A DNA stretch of 64,000 nt from Euonymus europaeus (GCA_963580455.1 OY756957.1:29046501-29110500), one strand, 5' to 3'; shown: positions 1 through 13,100, numbered from the stretch's first letter. Translations and numbers: made by a program. The notes: a model not told the origin generated them from the sequence alone.

Positions 1-654
1 CGACTATGTGATATATACATAGTATTGTATATATGCAAACATATAGTTAAATCTAACTGTCATGCATGTCGACTTGGGAATTTGTTTTACTTGTCAATGC
101 TTACCAGCTAAGTCAAGACAGAGAGTGGACAGTGAGAGATAGACAGATATCAATGTTGATAACCTTGTCTAGGTTCTAAGACCTTGTAATTAAGTTGTTT
201 AAAACTCAGCAGCTGTTGCTTGTTCTCATAGAATTCATCAGATTTATGAAAGTTAAAACATATATAAATATATATGTGTGTGTGTGTGATTAATGTAAAT
301 GTATATGTATGCAAAGCAAGCAAATTCATTAAGCAGCTGAAAGATTAGGTAATTAAGTAAGATAACTAATCCAATGCAAATTTGCAATTGGAGAATCCAA
401 CAATATCTACAGTTAAACAAGTCAATTAGCAAATCCATATTCATATAGATATATGTATGCATGATAAAAAGATACATAGGAGAAGAAATATGACAAATTA
501 AAAAGTAATTGATGAGTCAATCATCTATATAGAAGATTTACCTGGAACATGATTCTGGAGAGAGTTGGTAGCAAGCTAGCCAAGATAGATCAAAACCAAG
601 CCAATTTCATACATATATATATGTATGTATATGTCAAAAGAATTTCTACTACTG
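1..654. other. AT-rich intergenic DNA downstream of MIR167
   Basis: No credible coding region. Contains short TA/TG microsatellite runs (about 261-290 and 611-632). It probably includes the 3' part of the MIR167 primary transcript, whose end cannot be placed. The 74-residue minus-strand open frame here is low-complexity and not supported. Confidence 0.6.
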
Positions 655-1012
655 TTGGTAATTGAGTGATTGAAGCTGCAGGATGACCTGATCTCTAAAC
701 CTAACACCTTTCCCTTGATATCATTAATTCCCATATATCTATATTGAATTGCTATTTTGGGTACAAAAACCAGGCAATATTCCCTCTAATTTTTTTAAAA
801 TCTCTCTATGTCTTACACAAAATAAGAAACCCACCATTAATAAATCTTCAGGCAATATGACTATTCATTGATGGTTTCCAAGCATATTTGTTTTGCCCTA
901 TATGGGTGGTGCAAGAACTCTATAAATCCAAAAGAAAAATAAGAGAGATAGAGAGAGAGAGAGAGACAGGTTCGTTACCAGATCATGCTGGCAGCTTCAA
1001 CCTCTCAAACCA
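655..1012 (-). ncRNA. MIR167: MIR167 precursor (miR167, long-loop stem-loop)
   Basis: Complement of 978-999 reads TGAAGCTGCCAGCATGATCT followed by GG, identical to the 22-nt miR167 of plants. The opposite arm is complement of about 671-692. Its star pairs with the miRNA along its whole length with one bulged C (miRNA position 10), one C-C mismatch (position 13) and G-U wobbles. Pairing continues outward for about 9 of 11 positions below the duplex (1000-1010 with 660-670), as expected of a real precursor. The miRNA is on the 5' arm, as usual for miR167. The two arms are separated by about 285 nt, a long terminal region. The GA microsatellite at about 945-966 lies in that loop. Known family role: miR167 cleaves ARF6/ARF8 mRNAs and controls auxin-dependent reproductive development. 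What is seen: mature sequence, star and stem. What is inferred: expression. Confidence 0.93.
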
Positions 1013-1193
1013 ACATGAAAACAACTAACGATAAGATAATGAACTCAAAACAGTAGCGATTGAGAGAGCGTTTGGCCATTTTTGGGGAATTTAAAAGGAA
1101 TTGAAGAACCCAGAAGCTTCACCCACCTATGAAGGGCACGAGCCATATATGCGTGTTTTAGTTAGAGGATCCTTGTGACTTTCCTCTCCATCT

Positions 1194-1200
1194 TATATAA
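1194..1200 (-). promoter_or_regulatory. TATA box of MIR167
   Basis: On the minus strand the sequence reads TTATATAAG about 195 bp upstream of the miRNA 5' end. It sits in a GC-richer stretch with GAGAGGAAAG downstream. A start site would be expected about 30 bp downstream, near 1160-1170. The position fits a Pol II miRNA promoter, but no transcript evidence is available. Confidence 0.55.
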
Positions 1201-2041
1201 ATGCACACCTCCCCTCTTCCAGTTATTTCATTTCATGGAGGGAGAAAGTTATGTTTATTAATGGTGGGTTTTTGGTCCTTCCTTTTCTTACAGCTATTGA
1301 CAATGACTTTCACTCTCTCTCCAGCAATCCACATAATGACATATTATAATTGATAACTTAACTAAAGAAAAGAGGACCAATGGGACCTCCTATATATTAA
1401 CTAGTAGATTCAAAAAAAACTTAATTAATTATTAATTATATGGTGAACTAAAAATAAAGTAAACCACAATCCGAATAAGTTAATTAACATGTAATTAAGG
1501 TTCATAAAACTTTACCAAAAGAAAAATTACACTAATGGTAATTAATTAATTACCATCATTGGTTAATCGAGATACTTACTGTATTTATCATAACACACAT
1601 GTAACAATTTGACATCAATCGATAAAGTTTTAAGGAACGAGATGTATGCAGTTTTATCTCGCACTAGCTAGGTTTTTCTAGAATTGATCCCGCCCATGAT
1701 TTGTAAATTGGGATGAAGCAACTTCTACAATAATCTGAGCGAAAAAAATAATTGGGGTTACTGATCGATGTTAAATAACCTAGATTAGATTGATAATTAA
1801 GAAACTAAACTATAGAAATGTACGTAGGTGGTCACCATGTGCATAGTGAGTTATTGGACCTACTAGAAAATGGGAAAATTCAATAAATACTATATCTTTG
1901 TCCAGGTTGGTGGAGTCAGTTGAGGGCATCCTCTTTTGTCTTTAGTTTTGGGCGGTTCTTCTGTGTCTTTCTAGTTGATAAAAATAATGGCATATATATA
2001 GACAAAACCCTAATGAAAGGCCAATTAAGGACCACCCCCAC
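1201..2041. other. MIR167 upstream region / intergenic
   Basis: AT-rich, with no open reading frame of note. It presumably carries the MIR167 promoter, read on the minus strand. No other structured feature was recognised. Confidence 0.5.
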
Positions 2042-2281
2042 ACACTCCCCTTTTAATACATACACAAGATTCATTACTAGATAGAGTCACATGGTTTTGT
2101 TTCTGTAATTTAGCCCTAAAGACTTGATATTTCATTTGATTAGGGTTGGTCTATGGTGGTAACACTCCCCTTTTAATACATACACAAGATTCATTACTAG
2201 ATAGAGTCACATGGTTTTGTTTCTGTAATTTAGCCCTAAAGACTTGATATTTCATTTGATTAGGGTTGGTCTATGGTGGTA
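2042..2281. repeat. Exact 120-bp tandem duplication (two copies)
   Basis: Positions 2042-2161 and 2162-2281 are identical base for base, with 3 further matching bases after the second copy. Both copies start ACACTCCCCTTTTAATACAT. Zero divergence implies a very recent duplication or an assembly artefact. No coding potential. Confidence 0.95.
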
Positions 2282-2982
2282 ACAGTTCGCCCTCCCCACT
2301 AATAACTCTTTGTTCACTTGGAATCCTAGATTCGAGAGCAATCCATGCTAGCCTCATCCCGAAAAAATGTTTAACTACGAGCTAATTTAGAAGTTTGATA
2401 TATTATATTATGCAACTCATTTTCCTGAGCGACCTGAAATTTAGAATACTGAATTCATCCACCACTCGATAGATCGTCCAATACCACCTAATTTGATCCT
2501 ACAAATCCAGTGGTGGTGGTTACGAGTAAAGCACCCATAAATTGATTATTTTTCTTTTCCAATGTATATAATTGGTCCCACTTTGTCTTTGATTATTCAC
2601 AACTTGTTCTTCTTTACGGATAGGGTTTGCAGTTGCAGAGATGCCAAGTGTTTTTAGTGTTATCATTTTCTGTGGGTGGTGCAGATTCAATATTAGGAGA
2701 TTATTGCATTATCTCAAATGAAGAGTTTCTGAAGATAATTAATTTTCCATTATTTCTGAAAACACATCCTTTTCTTTTTTCTTTCAATTAAATCACGCAT
2801 GCCTGCGACAGATGGTGACTTCTCTCTTGATCCTGTTTGTGTAAATTGATCTTTCAATAAAATTTCCAGTCACGCGTGCCAATAAAGCGTGTTTTATAGA
2901 TAATTCATAATATTGTATGCATATTTTTATTATATACATGGCTGTAACATAATATAGTAGCATATATATATATATATATATA
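2282..2982. other. Intergenic, ends in (TA)n microsatellite
   Basis: No gene seen. A (TA)n run at 2962-2982 forms the insertion site of the TIR element that follows. Confidence 0.6.
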
Positions 2983-4750
2983 CAGTACTTCTCATATACA
3001 CACGTCCGTAAAAGTTATAAGTTGCGGGCTTCTATTTGTATCCGTTAGATAAAAGCAAAGGCTGAGATTTACACTGACATTTTGACCCGTTTTATGCATA
3101 TAACCCATTTTCTCTCTCTTCATTGCCAAATTGAGAGCAGATCGCGATTCTTCCTTCTTCTTGCGACATCACTTCTTCCCTTCCTTGCGACATCACCAAG
3201 AGTCTTGTGCAGATTCAAGAACTCAAAAACCTCCGAACCCAAGTTGTCGGCTTCTCCAACAAATCTCGACCTCCGACCCAAATTCAAGGGGGGTGCTTGT
3301 CGATCCCAAGCATACCAAATCGTGACTTCTCTGACCCAACCAAGTTGATCGGGTTTCAAATACTGGAGTTGTCGTAGTCGGCTTCTAATTTTTGGGCTTA
3401 TTCCATGTTATGTGGGTTTATTCCATATTTTCTTTATTTCTAGACAATTGGATTTTTTGGGTTTATTCCATATTATGTGGGTTTATTCCACGTTTTCTCT
3501 GCTTCTAGACAATTGGAATTTCTGGGTTTAGGTAATTTTTGCTTCATGGGTCTGGTACCTTTTGGTGTAGCAAATTTATGGGTTTGTGCAAAAAAATTTC
3601 ATAGATTTGGACTATGTACTATGGGATCCCAGATGTTGTATCTCTACTCTGTAAAATGCTTATGTCTCTATGTGTGCAAGCTCCTGATGTACATGAATTC
3701 CACAACATGTAATCAACTACTTCTCCTGGAATTTCTGTTTTTAGTTTAGGATTTCCAGTTTAGACACTTGCAAAGTGTGCAAAAATGATCTCTGTTATGA
3801 TAATTTTACCTTGAAAAATGATCATCCTATTCACATTACATAATTTCTTATTGACTATTTGCTAGCTTTTATAGTGACTGTGGGTTGCTCGATTTTTATT
3901 CAATTCTTGATTTTTAAGTCTTGCCGGAAGGACTTGCCAAAGATGGTGGACTCATATAGATCAAACTCTTAAAGTTAGTATTTCTTAGTGGAACAGACTT
4001 GATCAAAGGATATCATCACCCTATGAAGTACCTGTAGCTTGTACTTCAAGCTTGAATAATACAACCATGACCATCATCATGAAGGCGAAACAAATACCAT
4101 AAACCTGTTGTGGACAAAGCTCTCCAAACGTGCACTTTTGACGATTCTCCAAGAAATTGCTCAAATCAAAGTGACTACCAGACCTGCAAATGTCAAAAAT
4201 CACACAACCTCAAATTCCTAATCTCATATTACCATTACTCAATTAATCCTTAAAATAAAATGCTAGACAGATATAACCAAAATAATTGAATAACTGAAAA
4301 GCACTCATTTACCTAATGAACAAACGACATTGGGTCCAATGCAGCTAGTATGAATTAATTGGAGTTGGCGAATCGATCTAAAGATGGAGAGAACAAGAAC
4401 TGGGTTGGAATTTATTTTTGTGACCGACAAGTTCGGCGATCTGGAGAAGCAACCAAATAGGTGGACGGGTTCGTGATTCCGCAAGGAAGGAGAAGAAGTG
4501 TGATATTGCAAGGAGGTTGATTTCTTGTTGACGCAAGGAAGAAGAAGGACTGGATGTCTCAAGGGCTGGGTGCAATGTGTAGAGAAGAGAGAGAGACACG
4601 CGATGAGCAAGGAAGAGAGAGAGAATGGGTTATATGCATAAAACGGGTCAAAATGTCAGTGTAAATCTCAGCCCTTGCTTTTATCTAACGGATACAAATA
4701 GAAGCCCGCAACTTATAATTTTTATGGGCGTGTGTATATGAGAAGGACTG
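2983..4750. mobile_element. Non-autonomous TIR DNA transposon (MULE-like), about 1.77 kb
   Basis: The ends are long inverted repeats. Left arm 2983-about 3121 begins CAGTACTTCTCATATACACA; the right arm, complement of 4750-about 4612, begins CAGTCCTTCTCATATACACA. The arms match over about 140 bp with only a few mismatches, then fade into a looser CTTCC/GCGACATCA-rich similarity. The element sits in a (TA)n tract on both sides, so the target duplication cannot be sized and the superfamily is uncertain. Long TIRs favour a Mutator-like element. The interior has only short open frames, none recognised as transposase, so it would depend on an enzyme supplied elsewhere. Confidence 0.8.
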
Positions 4751-4951
4751 TATATATATATGTCTTCTACTACCGTCAGCTAGCTTTAGTTTGGGGTCGG
4801 TTATATAAATTCCAAAAATTGGGTGGCCACTAAAATTTAATTTTTTCGAAGATCAATATTTTTTACAAGTTAATCCATGGCCTCGATCATGGAATTTTTT
4901 TTACATTTATCGAGGACAAATGCAGGTTTGCCGCTACATATAGGATCAAGA

Positions 4952-5577
4952 TGGATGGGATGAACTATTTATCAAATGGAACTCTGGCGGTTCTTCTATG
5001 GGCAACCCGGGTATGGCTGAAGGAGGTGGAGTTCTTAGAGATTCCAATGGTTCTTTTCATGTGCATCTTTTTCTTACAATTTTGGTGTTAAGCACTCTAA
5101 TTATATTCAGCAGAGGTGCTAGCTATTCGAAAAGCTTTGGAGATAAACTCTACGATGCTTCACAAGGAGAGGTTGAACCTGATAATTGAGTCGGACTCAT
5201 TGAATGTCATTCATTGGCTCTCCCGCTCAAGCGATCACACTTGGAAACTCGATCAACTCGGACATCAATACCATTGATGTCATGAAACACTAGTTCAATA
5301 GCTGTGGTTTCTCCCACTCGAGGCATGAATCGAATATGGTGGTAGACTCCTTGGTAAAAACTGGGGCGACTGAGACTTTTGATTTCATCGGGAGGATTAA
5401 TTTTTGTTATTTATCTTCTTTTTTGTCTGCCTTTTGTGTTTCCTTTGGTCTTCTTCTTGAAGCCCTATTTTCCCTTTATTTTATGCTCATTTCATTTTGT
5501 TTGATCTTTTGGTTTTCCTCTGCTGAGTGAGGATTAATGAATATATTGAGGCTGCAGCTTCCTCATCAAGAAAAAAA
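4952..5577 (+). pseudogene. 5'-truncated LINE retrotransposon, RNase H-like 3' end
   Basis: Translated pieces in three frames rebuild a plant LINE RNase H (RVT_3) end. GNPGMAEGGGVLRDSNGSF starts near 4998, LIIESDSLNVIHWLSRSSD near 5179, and RHESNMVVDSLVKTGA near 5321. Moving between frames needs two frameshifts, and in-frame stops are present. An A-run follows at 5571-5577. Flanks TAGGATCAAGA (4941-4951) and TAGTGATCAAGA (5578-5589) look like a target-site duplication with a one-base indel. Together these fit a 5'-truncated LINE inserted by target-primed reverse transcription and now dead. Confidence 0.8.
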
Positions 5578-5589
5578 TAGTGATCAAGA

Positions 5590-6746
5590 GTGATCGAGTT
5601 TGCTGAAAAAAAATTCTTTAGATTAGTTGAGAGATCGAAAATCAACTTTCCATATTATTTCCTTGGAACAAATCATTGGGGAGTGTGAAACAATTCAATT
5701 AAATATCCAGAAATTATATAGCCCATAACTGGAATCACTAGAATAAGCTTGTAGCTAGCTTGTCCTCCTTCCTTTTACTCTTTTGTGTACAACATGTATA
5801 GTAAATCCATGCATATTGTTCATTGGAAAATGGACCTGTAGCTAAGCTAATTAGGTTGTCGCATTTGCCGAATGTGATATAGTAACCTACCTAGGTCATG
5901 CCTTATATAGGTCCCATGCTCATGGAATCTCTTTTCCTTTTTCCTGCCTGTAAGAAAAGTTATAGTAATTGAAGAGGATGAGATATAGTTAATAAGTTTG
6001 ACTCGTTGTTACTGTTTATTTTTTTTGGGATAAATAACGTTTAACTTGTTTGATGCTATCTAGGGTTCACGCCAAGAGAATCCTAGCAATCCGTGCGGAT
6101 ACATCATACATTAGGCTATAATTAATTTTTTCTTCTCCTTTCTTCTTCATTTTTGTTCAACATTTGAAAACAGTTAAATTAAAACTTTTGAGTTTGAGCC
6201 ATCAAGGATCCACCATTGCAGCAATATATCATTGTAGTCGGGTGTTAAATTTCACCCAACTTATTTTGTTATAGGTGAAAATTTTCTGTATACACGAATC
6301 TGACGATTCGAATTTATATGACGTGTGTATCTCGATTAAAAAAAATAAAGCAACCCATAGATATCAAAGACGATACAAAATAAAATAAACCAAATGGGAC
6401 ATTTATGTCCATTAAGGGAAAGTTGATGTGGGGGACGCTAGGTTTTCTTGTATTATGTGTGTGTATGGAGGGGTCCATCTAGTAACGTGATTATGTTTCT
6501 TTGTTTCGTATGTTGATGATGATATGATTAGAGTTAATGATGCTTCTAATTATACTTAAACTACCATGGCAAACATGTTCTGGTCAAATTCACACATAAA
6601 TAGATAATGATGATTAAGATGCGTTAACCAATAACCATACTGACAAGTGACTGAACAATTAATTAATATCATCATATCATTCGAAAGATGCAGTTTAACA
6701 GTATATGACTTGAACAAAGGGAAATGGCCCGATTGGAGAATGACCT
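5590..6746. other. Intergenic DNA
   Basis: No supportable gene. Short open frames on both strands have no recognisable family or codon signature. Confidence 0.5.
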
Positions 6747-6895
6747 TGGGCCTCACTTTGGGCCCATTCAGTTTGAGATCCAAGCTTTTTCTTGACGGGA
6801 ATTATAACAAAGTAACACACTTCCGACTGTTTATTGGGCCTTAGTTTCAGATCCGTATTCCATTCTAGAAGTAATATGTAGAAAAGCCCAGCCCA
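6747..6895 (+). promoter_or_regulatory. Cluster of site II (TGGGCY) elements upstream of LCAT4
   Basis: TGGGCC occurs at 6747, 6759 (palindromic GGGCCC) and 6835. AGCCCA, the reverse of TGGGCT, occurs at 6885 and 6890. They lie 200-360 bp before the LCAT4 start codon. Such clusters are known in promoters of broadly expressed plant genes. Regulatory use here is inferred from position. Confidence 0.45.
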
Positions 6896-7104
6896 TCCTG
6901 CTCCTAGCTAGCCTTCTTGAAGTACGTAATTAACATGCATTTGCTGGCATTAGCTTGACTTTTCCTCTGGAAATTAAAAACCTAAAAGCCAAGCAGAATT
7001 CCCCCGAATTCACTCACAATATACTCGTCAGCTCTTGAATTTGTAACTGTTTAGAATTTATTTATTTTGTGAATAAATTGTTGTTGGGGAGTTTTTGATC
7101 GGGT

Positions 7105-10100
7105 ATGGCGGTGTTGCTGGAGGAGATTGTGCAATCGGTGGAGTTCTGGCTGAAGATTCTGAGCAAGAAGAAGCCGCAGCCGCACGTTAACCCGGATCTC
7201 GACCCGGTTCTCCTGGTTCCTGGTATCGCCGGGTCGATTCTCCAAGCAGTGGACGAGGAGAATAGAAAAAGCGAGCGCGTCTGGGTTCGAATCCTTGGGG
7301 CCGATCACGAGTTCCGCACCAAGCTCTGGTCTCGCTTCGATCCCTCTACTGGTTTGTCCGACTATATACTACACATTTATTTTACTTTCTTATTGAGAAA
7401 AATCTTTGGTTGCTGAGAGATTGGGAGCTTGCAAAATGACTTTATCTATACAGTTTTATGTTCGTTTGCTGAGAGAAGCAAAAGGAGAATTCCTAAGTTT
7501 TTTTTATTTTCTTATTAAATGCTATTTTGGCTTGTGATTAATTCGAGAATCCACTGAAATTTTACCTCAATCAGTTTTATGGCTTGATCAAATCTTCCTG
7601 GTTTGAATTGAATGTTGTTTTTTATCACTCGAACGAGTTTCTGGCTAAGGCTTTAGGTATTTCTAGTTTCAGCTAGGCTTAGTTGTTTGCTATTTCCTGT
7701 GAATCTGCAAAAGTGCAAAACCGTGTTCACCATAACAGCATTGAATACTTTTTTTGGCCTGTGATTAATGTGACAAGCAAGGAAATTTGGTTGACAATGT
7801 TCAGTTTAATTGCATGATCAAAATGTTTCTGGCTTCAAGTGGATTTTCATTTTGGTTCTCTGAATTTAGTGTCTGGCTTAGGCTTTTGGTTCTCTTCATT
7901 ATATTTTTTTAGTAGATAAAAGGGATTGTATTAGAAAGTTTCCAAAGGTGTGCAACTAAAAATAAATAAAGACATTTGCATTGTTCTCCTCATTTCAGCT
8001 TGGCTTAGTTGTTTATTTTCATACTAATCTGCAATATTTTACCTAATGAGCATGAAAATTTATTCCCAGAAACAACACTTTAGGCCGTAAATTTTTAGAC
8101 CAATTTATGTTAGGCGGTCTGTAAGATCTTGAGGTGTAGATGTATGTAATCCTCTGACTTTATATCAAGGCAGACAAATTTCTTGGGGTTTTGATTCCGC
8201 TTCTTTGTGACGCTGAGACATTTTACTTGTTTGACTTTTTACTCAAGTTTATCTTGCTAAACTGTGCAATTCTTTACTATTGAAGTTGATTTTTCATGGT
8301 TCAGTTAGAATATGTTTTTATGAGTTTTTGTGGCTGAAGGATTATTTCACTTATGTGAAACAGGTCGTACAGTGTCTTTAGATCCAAAAACTAGTATTAC
8401 TGTTCCTGAAGACAGATATGGATTATATGCTATCGATGTGTTGGACCCCGACCTGGTATGCATTTTCTTTCTAGTCTTTTGAGAAATTTTCGAGTTTTCT
8501 TTTTAATGCTTGCACTTTATTATCATCACTTAGTGATTTTGGGAGGATTTTTATCTAACCCATTGTGGGTAAATGCGCAAGGCGCAAAGGCCTCCAATTG
8601 CCTTGAGGAGCAAGGCGCATGCCCCCTAGAGGAGCAAGGCACAAAAAGAGAACAAATAATAGATTAACTAATTATAATGAAAGAGTAAATAAGTGTCAGT
8701 TAGTGATCAAAAGTCCCACTTCTCTATTATCTTATCCATTTTTCCCCTGAATTTGTACATCTTATGACTTTATCTGATATGTTTTCCTTAAACCCTTAAG
8801 TTCTATTAAATAAGGCCAAGAAAAACAAATTCATACTGCCGAATAAGAGGGGCGTGCGCCTTAGGGCCTTGAGACGGTGCCTAGTTGAAGAGCAGTGCCA
8901 GAGGGCAGCTTGAGGCACTACCCTTGCGCTTCGCTGCGCCTTGGCGCACCTTGGGCGCCTTTGACAACGCTGAATTCTAACCATATAGAGTTGGACTGAA
9001 TTTTTTAATTTATTTCTTTTTATCTGAAATTGTATGGAAGCTATGTTAGTTTGTCTTGTAAAAAGAAATCTCTAATTTGTTTAAATTTATGCGGAACTTT
9101 CTTTACATCAGTTCAGAAAAACCTTATTCTGGAACTACTTTGGATTGCCTTTTAAGTTGTAAGCTTTTCATTACTACTGGGATATGCTTACACAGGCATG
9201 GTGCATGTGCCTTTGTGAAAACACTTGCAGTGCTTACTATTTTTAGCAAAAGTATGTGATGTACGGAATTTCCATATATAACAGAGTTTTTGTTATAAAG
9301 TATCTTTATCCTGGAAATCACATTTTAATGATTGGTTCATTTCTGGTGAATGCCACATGCACCACCATAAAGCCAGCTTGTAGCTATGGAGTTAGGTTTT
9401 TTCCCATAATGTCCTTAATTTCTCTATGCAAATCAAATGCATAAAAAAAAGGTAAACAACTCCCAAGCACAGGCTCCCTCTGTCGGCAGGTTTGGAACAA
9501 CCAAGTTGTACGCATAACTTCTCTATGTAGATAGCTCACAAAAATATTAAACAGAATCGGAATTACTAAAATGTCCCAAACAAAGATTGTTTATTGACAG
9601 CTTTATCTACATTTGACTCCAAAGAATACCATAATACTGGATCTTAGCTAAGTGTTTTTTTATGCAGATTGTTGGACGTGATTGTGTTTGTTATTTCCAC
9701 GATATGATTGTTGAAATGCTCAAGTGGGGTTTTCAAGAGGGCAAAACTCTTTTTGGCTTTGGGTATGACTATCGGCAAAGCAACAGGTATTTGCTGAACT
9801 ACAAGTCTTATTTAAGCCTTTTTGTGTGAACAAATAGAGCAGCTGAGTAGTTTTAGGGAATCATCTCGCACCCATCCACCCCGCCACAAACCCTTCATAT
9901 GGAGAAAGAGTAAAAAATTATATGAAAAAGAAGCATCCCTGCTCTTACAGGAATCAGAGAATGATAAAAGGGGGGCTTTGTTACCTGGATTAGTTCTGGT
10001 AATTCATAACCTTCCATATGCAATATACTCAGATATTAAAAAAAAAAGGGGCATCTTAGTTTATATGATATATTTCTTCCCCTTTCCCCCTGTATCTTGT

Positions 10101-13100
10101 TTCATCGTCTTGTGGAAGACTGATTTTTTTGATTGCATTATAATTTACATTCTTTCCATATAACCTTGGTAGTTGGATCAACTGTTTGATCTTTGTAGCT
10201 TTGATTTCAAATGCCATTATTCTAACCCTACAAGTGGACAGTGGACCACCCTTCTGTTGGTCTTTTTTAATGGCGTTGACTTTCTGAGGAGCTTTGTCGT
10301 CTCTCTCATGTCTTAGAACAGAGTGTGCTTATTCTTTTTTTGTTCTCCTTTAGGTTGCAGGATACATTGGAGAGGTTTGCTGCTAAGTTAGAGGCAGTTT
10401 ATAATGCTTCAGGTGGAAAAAAGATAAATCTCATAAGCCATTCAATGGGTGGTCTTCTGGTGAAATGTTTCATGTGCCTGCATAGTGATGTAATCTATAT
10501 ACTTTCCCTTTTCTCGGTTATTGTTATCCTCTTTTCCTGCCCCCCGCCTCACATAAAAAATAGATTGTTATGTATATTGCAGTATGGCTCTTTTTAATTT
10601 AAAGTAGAAATCTCAAACTTTTTGTATTTTTACAGATATTTGAGAGATATGTAAAGAATTGGATTGCAATCGCTGCACCATTCCAAGGTAAGTCACTGTA
10701 TTTACCATTTAGTTTAGGCACTATATTACTGCAACAGATGATCTTGCATCCGTTAGACTCTAGACTTGGCATCATCCAGTGGTCTGGCAAAAGGCAGGTT
10801 TTTTTTTTTTTTTTGCTTGAAGTGGAAAGTTTTATATATAAATGAGGTTCTTTTTCTTGATCGTAATTTGTTACCTCATTGTGCGCCATCCTTAAATGTT
10901 TGGATTGCATTTATTTATGACATTTATGTGGAGGAATCATGATTATATTCCTTTCACATTTTGAATTACATTTTTTTGTAATCACTTGGTACTGCATTGT
11001 CCTTGTAAATGTTTATACTACGTCGATTGAATGTTGACGGTAATTGTAACTGAAGTCTGTTTGATTATCTTCAATTGTTAGTCAAACAACAGGTTTTCTT
11101 TATTTGAAAGCAAAAGATGAATCTTTGTTTAGGTGTAGTCTCTTGATTTATCTACTGACTTCATTTTAGTTTCTGTATGCTGAAATAGGTACATAAAGTT
11201 GATTCTGGTTTGGTTTCACTTCCATTGATTTTTGGTGCCAATCTAGATTTATTTTGCCTTGCAGGTGCCCCTGGGTATATTAATTCTACATTTCTGAATG
11301 GAATGTCATTTGTTGATGGGTGGGAGCAGAATTTTTTTATTTCAAAATGGAGCATGCACCAGCTGGTATGCGGATAGGATTTGGGATTTTAAATTACTTG
11401 GTCAGAAAAAACCTCTAGAATACTCTCATGTGGTTTATCTTCAATTATGCCTTCGCCATCATTCTTGTTTGATTGGGCGTGTGTGTAAGCTGCTGAAGTT
11501 ATTAACAATATGAATGCTGTGCTATTTTAGCTGATTGAATGTCCATCAATATACGAATTGATGGGTTCTCTGAACTTTGATTGGCAACACGTTCCTCGTC
11601 TGGAAATTTGGAAGGAGAGGCAGGATACTGATGGAAATTCTCGGATCATTCTAGAGTCATACTCGCTAAAAGAGAGGATAGAAATTTTGAAAGAAGCTCT
11701 TTCAAGTAACACGGTATGCTTTGAACTTCTTGGTGAAATGAGATTATTATGCTCAAATGTGTTTGCTTGTGCGCGCTCGACTATAGTGGTTTTCTCAATT
11801 TAGAAGTTATGAAATCTAAAGTTTTATATAAGATTTGAAATTTGTGCTGTTCATTATTTTTGAGTCTTTAACATTTCATTGAGTGGAAATTTGGGTGTGT
11901 TAAATTTGGGTACGTCTATATGTTCTCAACAAATTGTTGATCATTTCTTTCTTTTGAGGTCATTTAAGAGCTGAAGTTGGGAAATTCTGTTTGAGGCTTT
12001 GTTTTTTCTCTTGAATTTCCATACATTGTTCACTTCAATATCCCTTTGAACGTGAATTTTACTTTGCTATACCACGGCTGTAGGATACACATTGACATAT
12101 CTTGAAGATGATATTTTCAATATTTTTTAAAGCAATGGCATTGGAGTCACTTGGGCAGTTCACCTTTATGATAACCTTCAGGTCAATTATGATGGGAATA
12201 ATATGCCTCTTCCTTTCAACTTGGAGATCTTGAAATGGGCTGATGAAACACGCGAAATTTTATCTGGTGCCAAGGTTCCTCCTGGAGTTAAATTCTTCAA
12301 TGTGTATGGAGTCAATCTTGAGACTCCCCACACTGTTTGGTAATGCTTCTATTAACTCTTCCACTCTAAGTTGCAGTTATTTCCGGATTTGTTATTGAAA
12401 GCACATGCATCTGAACCAGAATGAACTTTACAAATTATTTGTTTATGGATATTTGATTTCAGAATGACTGTTGGGTTTTTCTACTCTTTATTTGTAGTTA
12501 CTTTTTTGCAGTTATGGAAGCGAGGATGCACCAGTGAAAGACCTGCAAGAGCTAAGATATCTCCTGGTCAGTATGATTTCTTGAATGTTTCCCACCTTGT
12601 GCTACAGTTACAATTCCCATTAAAAGAAAAGGAAAAAAGAAAAAATGCAGGAGTTACAACTTGGTGTCGAGCATTAATCATTTCAGTTCCCTTTGCCTCT
12701 TCTTCTACTGGATTTTATAAGTGGTAGTTTGACTGGGGAGAAGGTTATACTTTCTAGATTACTTGCTTTTGAAAGCTAACCTGAGGATATATATTATTTC
12801 AGGCTAATTATGTTTGTGTTGATGGCGACGGAACGGTTCCCGCTGAATCAGCCAAGGTTTGTTGACTTTCGTGATTAGCTTCACTTTTCAGCTTTAGTTT
12901 GTTTTATCGGTCATGGGGTTACTAGTAGCATTATATGCTTTGAAATTTATATTAAGGAGCGTGCATCCTTTCATATAATTCTCATTTAGGGCAATTGTAT
13001 CCCAACTTCAGTAAGTGTGTTAAGTAGGCTATGTGGGTGAAATGTTGACTGGGACAGAAGGAAAAAAAGGAGTTTAAGGAGTGCATGTTTGTGCTCTGTA

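Noticed and set aside
64..73. Zinc-deficiency response-like word ATGTCGACTT
   Set aside because: Matches 9 of 10 positions but is 34 kb from the ZIP gene; likely chance.
3082..3749. Short ORFs inside the TIR element
   Set aside because: Overlapping frames on both strands with no family signature; arise from TIR and simple CT-rich sequence.
6556..6844. Overlapping ORFs upstream of LCAT4
   Set aside because: Complementary open frames in promoter sequence, with no domain.
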